Part shown: in pieces, positions 26,635-34,922 of the stretch
Layout of the letters: every line of letters begins with the position of its first letter
Position numbering within the stretch: the stretch's first letter is position 1
The notes under the pieces: generated by a model
What the model saw: the letters and a program-made list of their open reading frames with translations, nothing else
Told to the model about the DNA's origin: nothing
Database searches by the model: none
Program-made: the position numbers and the translations under genes
Assembly: GCF_046365375.1 (NCBI RefSeq)
Contig: NZ_JBKEIT010000012.1
Location: forward strand, 62,001 to 126,000
Direction: 5' to 3'
Length of the DNA stretch: 64,000 bases
From: Butyricimonas muris
Lineage (GTDB): Bacteria; Bacteroidota; Bacteroidia; Bacteroidales; Marinifilaceae

Positions 26635-28047
26635 ATGACAATGAACCAAGGAAAAATATACGTCGTCGGCATCGGACCGGGCAGTGAAGAAGACATCACT
26701 CCCGCGGTCCGTGCCGCCATCACACGCTCGGATGTGGTTGTCGGGTACAAATATTACTTCAACTTCATCCAATCCGTCATCCACCCGGGTACCGAGTGCA
26801 TCGACACGGGCATGAAGAAAGAGAAAGACCGTGCCGCGCTCGCTTTCGAGTACGCCGAACAGGGAAAAACCGTTTGCGTCGTCAGCTCCGGCGATGCCGG
26901 TATATACGGTATGGCACCCCTTGTTCTCGAGATGAAACGCGAAAAAGCGAGTCCCGTCGAGGTGGAGATACTACCGGGGATAAGTGCCTTCCAGAAAGGA
27001 GCCGCACTACTCGGCGCACCCATCGGGCACGACTTCTGTATCATCTCCCTCTCCGACCTCATGACTCCTTGGGAGAAAATCGAACGCCGGATAGAGGCTG
27101 CCGCCTCCGCCGACTTCGTGACTGCCATCTACAACCCGAAAAGCGAAGGACGCTACTGGCAACTCCATCGCCTGAAAGAAATCTTCTGCCAATACCGCTC
27201 ACCGGAAAATCCTGTCGGTTTCGTGCGTCAAGCGGGACGGGATGAACAGGAAATCAAGATTACCACGATAGCCGACTTCGACCCCGAGGAAGTGGATATG
27301 TTCACCATCGTGATTATCGGCAACTCGCAATCCTACGCGTGGGACGACAAAATCATCACTCCCCGCGGCTATTACCGGGAACAGGGCACCGATGAAGTGG
27401 GCATCGGGCAGGAAATCATGATGCGCAGCTTCCGCACCATCGAATCGGAATTACAAAATAAAGATATACTCCTCGGGCGAAAATGGGCATTGCTGCACGC
27501 CATCCACACGACCGCGGACTTCGACATGGAGAATATCCTCTACACGGACGACAACGCCGTGGAAACCCTCCACGCCCTCTTGCACGACGGGAAAACACGC
27601 ACCATCATTACCGACGTCACCATGGCGGCTTCCGGCATCCGCAAGGGAGCCTTGGAGCGGTTGGGCATCGAGGTGAAATGCTACCTCTCCGACGAACGTG
27701 TCGCCGAAATGGCAGCCCGCATGAAAATCACCCGCACGCAAGCAGGCATACGTCTTGCCGCGGAAGAACACCCGGACGCCCTTTACGTCTTCGGCAACGC
27801 CCCCACGGCTCTCATGGAGCTATGCAAACTCACGCGCCTCGGCAAAGCACACCCCGCCGGAGTTATCGGCGCACCCGTGGGCTTCGTCAACGTGCGGGAA
27901 TCCAAACACATGTTGAAATCGTTCACCACCATCCCAAAGCTCATCATCGAGGGGCGCAAGGGCGGAAGCAACCTCGCCGCTACACTCGTCAACGCCATTC
28001 TTTGCTTTGACGACGCGGAAGGACTGCGACCGGGAAGGGACGTGTAA
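26635..28047 (+). CDS. cbiHC: Fusion: cobalt-precorrin-3 C17-methyltransferase CbiH + cobalt-precorrin-8 methylmutase CbiC
   Basis: Bifunctional protein of 470 residues in anaerobic corrin-ring synthesis. Residues 1 to about 245 are a SAM-dependent tetrapyrrole methylase of the CbiH/CobJ type (VVGIGPGSEEDITPA, SSGDAGIYGMA, FVTAIYNPKSEGR), making the ring contraction. Residues about 254-470 are CbiC/CobH (GIGQEIMMRSFRTIE, HAIHTTADFDMENI with the catalytic histidine, GAPVGFVNVRESK), moving the C11 methyl to C12. First gene of the four-gene cbi operon behind the promoter at 26586. Two Met codons at the start (MTMNQ). Confidence 0.95.
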   Translation: MTMNQGKIYVVGIGPGSEEDITPAVRAAITRSDVVVGYKYYFNFIQSVIHPGTECIDTGMKKEKDRAALAFEYAEQGKTVCVVSSGDAGIYGMAPLVLEMKREKASPVEVEILPGISAFQKGAALLGAPIGHDFCIISLSDLMTPWEKIERRIEAAASADFVTAIYNPKSEGRYWQLHRLKEIFCQYRSPENPVGFVRQAGRDEQEIKITTIADFDPEEVDMFTIVIIGNSQSYAWDDKIITPRGYYREQGTDEVGIGQEIMMRSFRTIESELQNKDILLGRKWALLHAIHTTADFDMENILYTDDNAVETLHALLHDGKTRTIITDVTMAASGIRKGALERLGIEVKCYLSDERVAEMAARMKITRTQAGIRLAAEEHPDALYVFGNAPTALMELCKLTRLGKAHPAGVIGAPVGFVNVRESKHMLKSFTTIPKLIIEGRKGGSNLAATLVNAILCFDDAEGLRPGRDV

Positions 28048-28049
28048 AC

Positions 28050-28174
28050 AATTGAAAATGCAGAATTGAAAATTGAAAATGACAATACTGCATTTCTAAA
28101 TTATAACCGATAATTGAAAATTGCCATGAAGTCTTCCTTCATTTTCAATTTTCAATTTTCAATTTTCAATTATC
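28050..28174. repeat. Inverted TTGAAAA / TTTTCAA arrays before cbiET
   Basis: TTGAAAA-type units at 28050-28081 and TTTTCAA units at 28139-28172 face each other, with a small AATTGAAAATTG motif in between (28112-28123). The right array ends 4 nt before the ATG at 28177. Confidence 0.8.
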
Positions 28175-28176
28175 TT

Positions 28177-29370
28177 ATGAACTTTACAATTATAGGAATT
28201 GACGACAACGGGCAACAGGAGTTCTCCCGGGAAATACTCGGGCACATCGCTTCACGTACCGTATTCTCGGGGGGGAAACGTCACCACGGCATCGTGCGCC
28301 CGTTCTTGCCGGAAGGTTACCGCTGGATAGATATCACGGTGCCGCTCGACAACGTCTTCCGGCAATACGAGGGTGAGGACGAGATTGTCGTTTTCGCTTC
28401 CGGCGACCCGCTTTTCTTCGGCTTCGCCAACACCATACGCAAACGGCTCCCGGAAGCGGGCATCCGGTTATACCCCTACTTCAATTCCTTGCAGATACTG
28501 GCACACCGCCTCGTGCTTCCCTACCACGACATGCACGTCGTTTCCCTCACCGGACGACCGTGGCATGAATTTGACCGGGCACTCATCGAGGGACACGAGA
28601 AAATCGGTCTGCTTACCGACGAGCAACACTCCCCGGATGCCATTGCCCGCCGGATGCTGGCTTACGGGTACGACAATTACCGGATGCACACGGGCGAAAT
28701 CCTCGGCAACGAAAACGAACGCGTACGCACCCTCTCGCCGGATGAGGCAATAGGACAACGTTTCGTCGCTCCCAATTGCGTCATCCTGCAACGTACCCAC
28801 GCGCACCCCCGTCCTTTCGGCATCCCGGAAAGCGAGTTTGAACTACTCGACGGACGCACCCGCATGATTACCAAAATGCCCGTCCGCCTGCTCACGCTCG
28901 GCATGCTCGACTTGCGGGAACGCCACACGCTCTGGGACATCGGTTTTTGCACGGGTTCCGTTTCCATCGAGGCAAAACTCCAATTCCCCCACCTTCAGGT
29001 GGTAGCCTTCGAGCAACGCCCAGAAGGAGAGCATCTCATGAAAACCAATGCCGCCCGTTTCGGTACGCCCGGCATAGAAGTACACATCGGTGACTTCACT
29101 GCGACCGACCTCTCCGGCATCACACCCCCGGATGCCGTATTTATCGGCGGACACGGGGGTAAAATGGAAGAAATCATCTGCCGCCTGAACGAGGTTATCG
29201 TCCCCGGCGGCATTATCGTTTTCAACTCGGTATCGCCCGAAAGCAAAGAACTCTTCATCCGCGGTGCCGCCCGACACGGTTTTTCCGTCACGGGAGAACA
29301 CCGCCTCGCGGTAGATACCCACAACCCGATAGACATTATACAAGTACAAAAAACATCAGCACATGAATAA
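28177..29370 (+). CDS. cbiET: Fusion: cobalt-precorrin-7 C5-methyltransferase CbiE + cobalt-precorrin-6B C15-methyltransferase CbiT
   Basis: Bifunctional protein of 397 residues (CobL-like) that methylates C5 and C15 and decarboxylates ring C. CbiE part at about 1-200 (IIGIDDNG, VVFASGDPLFFGFANT, VVSLTGRPWHEF), CbiT part from about 220 with the SAM-binding DIGFCTGSVSIEA near 252 and FIGGHGGKMEEII later. The start at 28177 is chosen because MNFTIIGIDD is the domain start; ATGs at 28114 and 28126 would translate the heptamer array. The end overlaps the next gene by 8 nt. Confidence 0.94.
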   Translation: MNFTIIGIDDNGQQEFSREILGHIASRTVFSGGKRHHGIVRPFLPEGYRWIDITVPLDNVFRQYEGEDEIVVFASGDPLFFGFANTIRKRLPEAGIRLYPYFNSLQILAHRLVLPYHDMHVVSLTGRPWHEFDRALIEGHEKIGLLTDEQHSPDAIARRMLAYGYDNYRMHTGEILGNENERVRTLSPDEAIGQRFVAPNCVILQRTHAHPRPFGIPESEFELLDGRTRMITKMPVRLLTLGMLDLRERHTLWDIGFCTGSVSIEAKLQFPHLQVVAFEQRPEGEHLMKTNAARFGTPGIEVHIGDFTATDLSGITPPDAVFIGGHGGKMEEIICRLNEVIVPGGIIVFNSVSPESKELFIRGAARHGFSVTGEHRLAVDTHNPIDIIQVQKTSAHE

Positions 29371-31174
29371 GATAGCTATTATCATATCCTCAGAACAAGG
29401 CTTACAAATCGCCCGCACCATACGGCAAGAACTGCCCGGTACTGAACTTTTCACCAAAGGAGAACAGGCGGATTGTACCGGTATCACGTCCATCACCGCT
29501 TTCGTGTCCGAACATTTTTCCCGGTACGATGCCCTCATCTTCATCGGGGCTCTCGGTATATGCGTCCGTGCCATAGCCTCGTCCGTGCAGTCGAAATACA
29601 CCGACCCGGCAGTCATCAACATCGACACCACGGGGCGACACGTCATTTCCGTCCTGTCGGGACACGTCGGGGGAGCCAACCGACTCACCCGCCGGGTAGC
29701 CAACATCTTGGGTGCCGAAGCTGTCATCACGACACAAAGCGACAACACGGGCTTGTGGGCTCTCGACACCCTTGGCAAAGAACAGGGATGGAAAACCGAA
29801 ACGACCGCACCGATGAACGACATCATCACGGCATTCGTCAACACCCGTCCCACGGCTCTGCTCCTTGACACGCGGGACGAAGGCACCCGTTACCTGGAAC
29901 GTACCGCGCCGGAACACGTGAAAATATTCTACCATTTCGAGGATATCGACTTCAGCAAATTCCAACTCCTCGTTGCTGTTACCCCGTTCCGGCACGAGAG
30001 CCCGATACCCGCATTGTATTACCGCCCGGCAGTACTCCACTTGGGCGTCGGTTGCCGCAAAGAGTGCAATCCCGAGGGAGTAGCGGAAAACATTTTCCAC
30101 GCACTCGAATCGGCACGACTTTCCCCTCTAGCTCTGGCGAGTGTATCCACGATTGACCTGAAAAAAGACGAGCCCCTCGTTCACGATATTGCCCGAAAAG
30201 CCGGAGTTTCACTGCACGTCTACACGGCAAACGAACTCAAAGATATAGAAGTCCCCAATCCCTCGGAGAAAGTAACGGAAGTCACCTCCGTGCCGGGAGT
30301 GGCGGAAACCTGCGCATTGAAAAGCGCCTCGAACACCCGGTTATTACTGGAAAAACAAAAGCACAAGCTATCCGAGGGCAACGACTTCACCTTTGCCGTG
30401 GCTCTCGACCGGGCGGCAGAACGCCGGGGATTTATCGAAATCGTGGGTGCAGGACCCGGTGACCCGGAACTTATCTCCGTGAAAGGCAAAAACTTCCTTG
30501 AAGCGGCAGACCTCATCCTCTACGCCGGAAGCCTCGTGCCCGTGGAACTGACCTATTACGCCAAACCCGGTGCCACCGTGCGCAGTTCCGCCACGATGAC
30601 ACTCGAAGAACAATTCAGCCTCATGAAAGAATTTTACGACAAGGGACTCTTCGTCGTGCGCCTTCACACGGGCGACCCGTGCATATACGGGGCAATACAG
30701 GAACAAATGGCATTCTTCGACGAGTACGGCATGGACTACCACATCACACCCGGTATCTCTTCCTTCCTCGCCGCCGCTGCCGCCCTGCAATCGCAATTCA
30801 CCATACCCGAAAAGGTGCAGACCATCATCCTCACGCGAGGCGAAGGACGCACCCCCATGCCCGAGAAAGAAAAACTGCACATGCTGGCACGCTCGCAAAG
30901 CACCATGTGTATTTTCCTCAGTGCCTCCATTGTCGACCAAGTACAAAGCGAACTCCTGCAACACTACCCGCCAACCACTCCCGTGGCAGCATGCTACCAC
31001 CTCACGTGGAAAGACGAACGCATCTTCCGGGGACAATTGCAAGACCTCGCCCGTATCGTGAAAGAGAACAACCTCACCCTCACCACCATGATTGTCGTCG
31101 GCGATGCCATCGACAACCGCGAGGGACTGTCAAAACTATATTCACACCAATTCAAACACCTGTTCAGAAATTAG
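29363..31174 (+). CDS. cbiGF: Fusion: cobalt-precorrin-5A hydrolase CbiG + cobalt-precorrin-4 C11-methyltransferase CbiF
   Basis: Bifunctional protein of 603 residues. CbiG part at 1 to about 340: IFIGALGICVRAIA and VISVLSGHVGGANRLTRRVA are its hallmarks, and HLGVGCRKECNPEGVAE its C-terminal half; it opens the lactone ring and releases the C2 unit. CbiF/CobM part from about 352: IVGAGPGDPELISVKG, YAGSLVP, RLHTGDPCIYGA and HITPGISSFLAAAA. Overlap with cbiET suggests coupled translation. Fusing CbiF to CbiG links two consecutive steps (C11 methylation and lactone opening). Confidence 0.95.
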   Translation: MNKIAIIISSEQGLQIARTIRQELPGTELFTKGEQADCTGITSITAFVSEHFSRYDALIFIGALGICVRAIASSVQSKYTDPAVINIDTTGRHVISVLSGHVGGANRLTRRVANILGAEAVITTQSDNTGLWALDTLGKEQGWKTETTAPMNDIITAFVNTRPTALLLDTRDEGTRYLERTAPEHVKIFYHFEDIDFSKFQLLVAVTPFRHESPIPALYYRPAVLHLGVGCRKECNPEGVAENIFHALESARLSPLALASVSTIDLKKDEPLVHDIARKAGVSLHVYTANELKDIEVPNPSEKVTEVTSVPGVAETCALKSASNTRLLLEKQKHKLSEGNDFTFAVALDRAAERRGFIEIVGAGPGDPELISVKGKNFLEAADLILYAGSLVPVELTYYAKPGATVRSSATMTLEEQFSLMKEFYDKGLFVVRLHTGDPCIYGAIQEQMAFFDEYGMDYHITPGISSFLAAAAALQSQFTIPEKVQTIILTRGEGRTPMPEKEKLHMLARSQSTMCIFLSASIVDQVQSELLQHYPPTTPVAACYHLTWKDERIFRGQLQDLARIVKENNLTLTTMIVVGDAIDNREGLSKLYSHQFKHLFRN

Positions 31175-31179
31175 ATAAT

Positions 31180-31205
31180 CATAAATCGTAAATCATAAAT
31201 CGTAA
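31180..31205. repeat. CATAAAT/CGTAAAT heptamer array before cbiJD
   Basis: Four heptamers alternating CATAAAT and CGTAAAT, ending 4 nt before the next ATG. Same position relative to the start codon as the TTTTCAA arrays but a different unit. Confidence 0.75.
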
Positions 31206-31210
31206 ATATC

Positions 31211-32989
31211 ATGGTCCTCATATTCGGCGGAACAACAGAAGGCAGAACGGCTGTCCGGGTACTCGACGAGGCAGGCTCCCCCTATTACTACTCGACCAAA
31301 AGCGACACGCAACAAATCGAGTGTAAACACGGTACCCGTGTTGCCGGGGGCATGGATACAAGCGAGATGCAAGACTTTTGCACCCGCCATGACATCCGGC
31401 TTATCGTGGATGCCGCACACCCCTTCGCCTCCCAACTGCACGCCAATATAGCCGCCGTATCCGAACGCTTGGACATCCCCGTCATCCGTTTAGAGCGCCT
31501 CTATCCCGAGCGGGACGAATCGCTCGTATGGTGCGACTCGTTCGACGATGCCATAGATTACCTTGAACACCACCACATCCGCAACTTACTCGCCCTTACC
31601 GGGGTACAAACCATCGGCAAGATGCGCCGCTATTGGGAAAAGACACCTTGCTGGTTCCGTGTACTCGACCGGGAACAATCACTCGACCTTGCACTTCGGG
31701 CAGGATTCCCCCGGGAAAGATTACTCTTCTGGCAGGATAAACAGGACGAGGCGGCTCTATTCCGGGAGATTCAACCGGACGCCATCATCACCAAAGAGAG
31801 CGGTGAATCGGGCTTCTACTCCGAAAAGATTATAGCGGCAAAAGCCCTCGGCATCCCCGTACTCGTCATTCGCCGTCCCGCGTTACCCGAAAGTTTTTAC
31901 ACCGTAAACGGGGAACACGGGCTACGCTACCGGGTGGAACGACTCGTGCCGGGATTCTTCCCCCTGCGAAGCGGATTCACGACAGGCTCCTGCGCCACAG
32001 CCGCCACGGTAGCCGCCCTGCAAGGACTCCTCACGGGCGAACCGCAACAGCAATCGACAATCACCCTCCCCAACGGTGAAACAATCACCTTTCCCGTTGC
32101 CTCCTGCACGTTTGCCCCGAACTCCTGCACTTGCGGCATTACCAAAGACGCGGGAGATGACCCGGACGTCACGAACGGCTACACGATATACGCGGAAATT
32201 ACCCCGTCCGCCACTCCCGGCGTCCATTTTCTACAAGGCGAAGGAGTCGGCACCGTCACGCTTCCCGGTTTGGGCATACCCGTGGGGGAACCAGCCATCA
32301 ATACCACTCCCCGTGCCATGATGACACGGGAAGCGGAACGCCTGCTCCGGGAGCATAAGGATATACCCGGCATTGACATCCGTATCTCCGTACCCGGCGG
32401 CAAGGAACTCGCCACCAAGACATTCAATCCCCGCCTCGGCATCACGGGCGGTATTTCCATCATCGGCACCTCCGGAGTAGTACGCCCTTTCTCCTCGGAA
32501 GCCTTCGTCAAGAGCATCCGCAAAGAAATACAGGTAGCCAAAGCCCTTGGTTGTAACCACATCGTCATCAACTCCGGCGCCAAAAGCGAAAAGACACTCC
32601 GCTCCCGCTTCCCCGAACTGCCCGACCAAGCCTTTATCCACTACGGCAACTTCATCGGCGAAACCCTCAAACTGGCAGAAACCGAGTCCATCCCCTCCGT
32701 CACCATGGGCATCATGATAGGCAAAGCCGTCAAACTCGCCGAGGGCAACCTCGACACGCATAGCAAACATGTCGTGATGAACAAAGCCTTCATCACCCGC
32801 CTCGCCGCCGAAAGCCAATGCCCCCCTTCATCCATTGCCCGCGTTGCCGACATCACCCTCGCCCGCGAACTATGGGACATCTTCGCCTACACGCCCGCTT
32901 TCTTCGATACCCTCGTGCAACATTGTTACGCCCACTGCCTTCCCTTGCTCTCGAATATACGTTTGGAAATTATCCTTATTCCCGAATAA
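31211..32989 (+). CDS. cbiJD: Fusion: cobalt-precorrin-6A reductase CbiJ + cobalt-precorrin-5B C1-methyltransferase CbiD
   Basis: Bifunctional protein of 592 residues. CbiJ/CobK part at 1 to about 245 (LIFGGTTEGRTAVRVL, DAAHPFASQLHANI, ALTGVQTIGK, ITKESGESGFYSEKI), the NAD(P)H-dependent reductase. CbiD part from about 250, opened by RSGFTTGSCATAATVAAL and including KDAGDDPDVTNG and VINSGAKSEKTL. CbiD acts just before CbiJ, so the fusion joins consecutive steps. Last gene of the cbi operon; a HigBA module follows 49 nt later. Confidence 0.95.
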   Translation: MVLIFGGTTEGRTAVRVLDEAGSPYYYSTKSDTQQIECKHGTRVAGGMDTSEMQDFCTRHDIRLIVDAAHPFASQLHANIAAVSERLDIPVIRLERLYPERDESLVWCDSFDDAIDYLEHHHIRNLLALTGVQTIGKMRRYWEKTPCWFRVLDREQSLDLALRAGFPRERLLFWQDKQDEAALFREIQPDAIITKESGESGFYSEKIIAAKALGIPVLVIRRPALPESFYTVNGEHGLRYRVERLVPGFFPLRSGFTTGSCATAATVAALQGLLTGEPQQQSTITLPNGETITFPVASCTFAPNSCTCGITKDAGDDPDVTNGYTIYAEITPSATPGVHFLQGEGVGTVTLPGLGIPVGEPAINTTPRAMMTREAERLLREHKDIPGIDIRISVPGGKELATKTFNPRLGITGGISIIGTSGVVRPFSSEAFVKSIRKEIQVAKALGCNHIVINSGAKSEKTLRSRFPELPDQAFIHYGNFIGETLKLAETESIPSVTMGIMIGKAVKLAEGNLDTHSKHVVMNKAFITRLAAESQCPPSSIARVADITLARELWDIFAYTPAFFDTLVQHCYAHCLPLLSNIRLEIILIPE

Positions 32990-33002
32990 TAACACGAAAA
33001 TG

Positions 33003-33034
33003 TTTCATTATATTGAAACTTCTTACTACCTTTG
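33003..33034 (+). promoter_or_regulatory. Promoter of the higBA module
   Basis: TTTC (33003-33006), 20 nt, TACCTTTG (33027-33034). The predicted transcription start coincides with the higB ATG at 33039, implying a leaderless or nearly leaderless mRNA. Confidence 0.6.
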
Positions 33035-33038
33035 CACT

Positions 33039-33386
33039 ATGAAACGAAAAATAATAACATACGGAGGTTATTTTGAACGATTTCTTGGAACGTTATCACT
33101 TAAGGAGCAGGCAAAATTGGACTATGTATTATCATTACTTGAAACAGAAGACAGATTGCCTATCAAATTTATTAAACTAATTCGTGATGGGTTATATGAA
33201 CTTCGCATAGAATACCAAAGCAATATATACCGAGTGTTCTTTATTTTCGATAATGATTACATTGTAGTTTTATTTCATGGATTCCAGAAAAAATCACAAA
33301 AAACACCAAAAGCAGAAATTGATAAAGCATTTAAAATAAAAGAAGCATATTATGGAGACAAACAATCACAAAATTTCAGATTATAG
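33039..33386 (+). CDS. higB: HigB/RelE-type mRNA interferase toxin (Gp49-like)
   Basis: Protein of 115 residues of the phage Gp49-like/HigB toxin family: FERFLGTLSLKEQAKLDYVL, IKLIRDGLYELRIEYQSNIYRVFF and VVLFHGFQKKSQKTPKAEID are the standard motifs, the last with the conserved KKxxKTP. Such toxins cleave translated mRNA at the ribosome. The start at 33039 follows the domain start; an upstream frame to 32835 runs over the end of cbiJD and is not protein-like. It overlaps the antitoxin frame by 35 nt. Marked AT-richness compared with neighbours suggests recent acquisition. Confidence 0.9.
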   Translation: MKRKIITYGGYFERFLGTLSLKEQAKLDYVLSLLETEDRLPIKFIKLIRDGLYELRIEYQSNIYRVFFIFDNDYIVVLFHGFQKKSQKTPKAEIDKAFKIKEAYYGDKQSQNFRL

Positions 33387-33657
33387 CGCAGTTTTGGCTC
33401 GTAAATATGGAGAAATAGGTTCTCCTAAGCGAGAACAATTTAATGAAGAAGCATACGCTTTCTACACGGGACATATATTAAAAGAAGCAAGAAAAGAAGC
33501 TAAAGTCACCCAATCCGAACTAGCTAAAAGAATTAATGCCACGAAATCATATATTTCACGTGTGGAAAATGGTTTAATCATTCCAAGTGTTAGTATCTTT
33601 TATAAAATCATCAATGCTCTCGGAATGAGAATTGAGATTATCAAACCTATAGCTTAA
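33352..33657 (+). CDS. higA: HigA-type XRE antitoxin
   Basis: Protein of 101 residues with a helix-turn-helix of the XRE/Cro type at about 45-95 (KVTQSELAKRINATKSYISRV followed by NGLIIPSVSIFYKIINALG). It should bind HigB and repress the shared promoter. Toxin-first order with overlapping frames is the normal HigBA layout. Confidence 0.9.
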   Translation: METNNHKISDYSAVLARKYGEIGSPKREQFNEEAYAFYTGHILKEARKEAKVTQSELAKRINATKSYISRVENGLIIPSVSIFYKIINALGMRIEIIKPIA

Positions 33658-33662
33658 TACCT

Positions 33663-33878
33663 ATGAAAAACAAAACCAAAATCACCCGGGAAGACTACTT
33701 GAAAGCAACGAGGAAAGCCCGAAGGGAAGAAGAGATACGGGAGCATCTCCACCCCGTGAACATCAGCAGGGTTCACAAATCAAAGAAAGTTTACAACCGC
33801 AAAAGAAGCAAGGCGGCTCTGAATAAGGAGCTGCCTTATTTTTTACCCTTCCGGCAAGACAGCAGGCATAGCGCTTAA
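33663..33878 (+). CDS. Small basic protein downstream of HigBA
   Basis: Frame of 71 residues, very basic in the middle (RVHKSKKVYNRKRSKAAL) and ending near ELPYF. It begins 5 nt after higA with an ATG. Similar short basic proteins after Bacteroidales HigBA-like modules are familiar to me, but the function is unknown. Unusually, codons near 50-60 form the terminator hairpin (33811-33838), and the last 36 nt overlap the 3' end of btuD on the other strand. It could be a real gene or a by-product of the terminator. Confidence 0.5.
   Translation: MKNKTKITREDYLKATRKARREEEIREHLHPVNISRVHKSKKVYNRKRSKAALNKELPYFLPFRQDSRHSA
33811..33846 (+). terminator. Terminator hairpin after the higBA module
   Basis: AAGGCGGCTC / GAGCTGCCTT stem (one G-U pair), an 8-nt loop, then ATTTTTTA. 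Confidence 0.75.
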
Positions 33879-34850
33879 CAACTCTTCAATCGTCTGCACC
33901 TCTATCACGGGCTTCCCCGGCACGTTAATCCTGAAACCCGAAGTTGTCAAATCACCCGTTTCCACGTACACCTCCGACTCCACGTTCCGGTTTGCCAACA
34001 TTCCGTTACGCTGCAACGCCTTCCGCACCATGGCATACTTTTGCCCGTGTCCCTGTAAGCGCACACGCGAAGTATATTGATTCTCTATCCGGAACAACCC
34101 CGTTTCCATATCAAAAACAATCCCCTTACGGGCAAAAAAACTACTCAAATGTCCCTCCAACGCCAAATCTTCCGGTGTGCCTATCGTGATGCCGTGTTGC
34201 TTATCCATCAGCCATATCTTGTCGGCAATCTGCAAGGCGAGTTCCAAATCATGCGTCGAAAGAAATATAGTCTTCCCCGTTTCCCGTGTCAACCGGTGAA
34301 GCAACTGCATAATCTCCACCTTACTCGGAAAATCCAAAAATGCCGTCGGCTCATCCAAAAATATCACGGGTGTCTGTTGCGCCAACGCTTTCGCTATCAT
34401 CACCTTCTGCCGCTCCCCGTCACTCAGCGTGTGTACCATACGGGAAGCCAGATTCTCAATCTTCACCAGCGCTATCGACTCCTCCACTATCCGGCTGTCC
34501 TCCTTGTCAAGCGTTCCCCAGAAACCGGTATACGGACTTCTTCCCATCCCTATCAACTCCCGGGCACTCATGTTGCGCACGTCGCATTTCTCGGTCAGCA
34601 CTACACCTATCGTCTTCGACAACTCCTTGTCTGAATAAGTGCCGAGCTCCCGCCCCATAATAAAAATCTCCCCTCCCAACTTCGGTTGAAACGCCGACAA
34701 GGTGCGCAAAAGCGTGGACTTCCCCACTCCATTCGCCCCCAAAAGACAAGTCAACTCCCCCTCGTTTATCTCCGTGCAAATCCCTTGAGCCACCACCTTC
34801 GTGTCGCTCTTACTCTTGTACCCGATAGAAAGATTTACCAAACGAACCAT
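33843..34850 (-). CDS. btuD: Cobalamin ABC transporter ATP-binding protein BtuD
   Basis: FecE/BtuD-type ATPase of 335 residues: Walker A GANGVGKSTLLR near residue 38, signature LSDGERQK near 145, Walker B VIFLDEPTAFLD and the H-loop STHDLELAL. Residues 255-335 form an extra C-terminal region not present in the usual 250-residue BtuD; it ends with EVQTIEELLSAM and may be regulatory. Last gene of the minus-strand btuF-btuC-btuD set under a cobalamin riboswitch. Confidence 0.9.
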   Translation of the reverse strand: MVRLVNLSIGYKSKSDTKVVAQGICTEINEGELTCLLGANGVGKSTLLRTLSAFQPKLGGEIFIMGRELGTYSDKELSKTIGVVLTEKCDVRNMSARELIGMGRSPYTGFWGTLDKEDSRIVEESIALVKIENLASRMVHTLSDGERQKVMIAKALAQQTPVIFLDEPTAFLDFPSKVEIMQLLHRLTRETGKTIFLSTHDLELALQIADKIWLMDKQHGITIGTPEDLALEGHLSSFFARKGIVFDMETGLFRIENQYTSRVRLQGHGQKYAMVRKALQRNGMLANRNVESEVYVETGDLTTSGFRINVPGKPVIEVQTIEELLSAMPAVLPEG

Positions 34851-34874
34851 AACCCAAATTTAAAATTCAAAATA

Positions 34875-34922
34875 AACTTGTAACTTGCCAACCTGTAACT
34901 TGCAACTCGCCGCAGGCGAACC
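34875..34922. repeat. Intergenic element C, copy 2
   Basis: AACTTGTAACTTGCCAACCT-type run followed by CTCGCC/GGCGAA, between btuD and btuC, with the same order as the copy at 18611-18653. Confidence 0.65.

Noticed and set aside
28114..28176. Upstream start of CbiE-CbiT
   Set aside because: Would translate the heptamer array (FIFNFQFSIFN) in front of the conserved domain start.
32835..33038. Extended N-terminus of HigB
   Set aside because: It overlaps the end of cbiJD in another frame and includes the higBA promoter.
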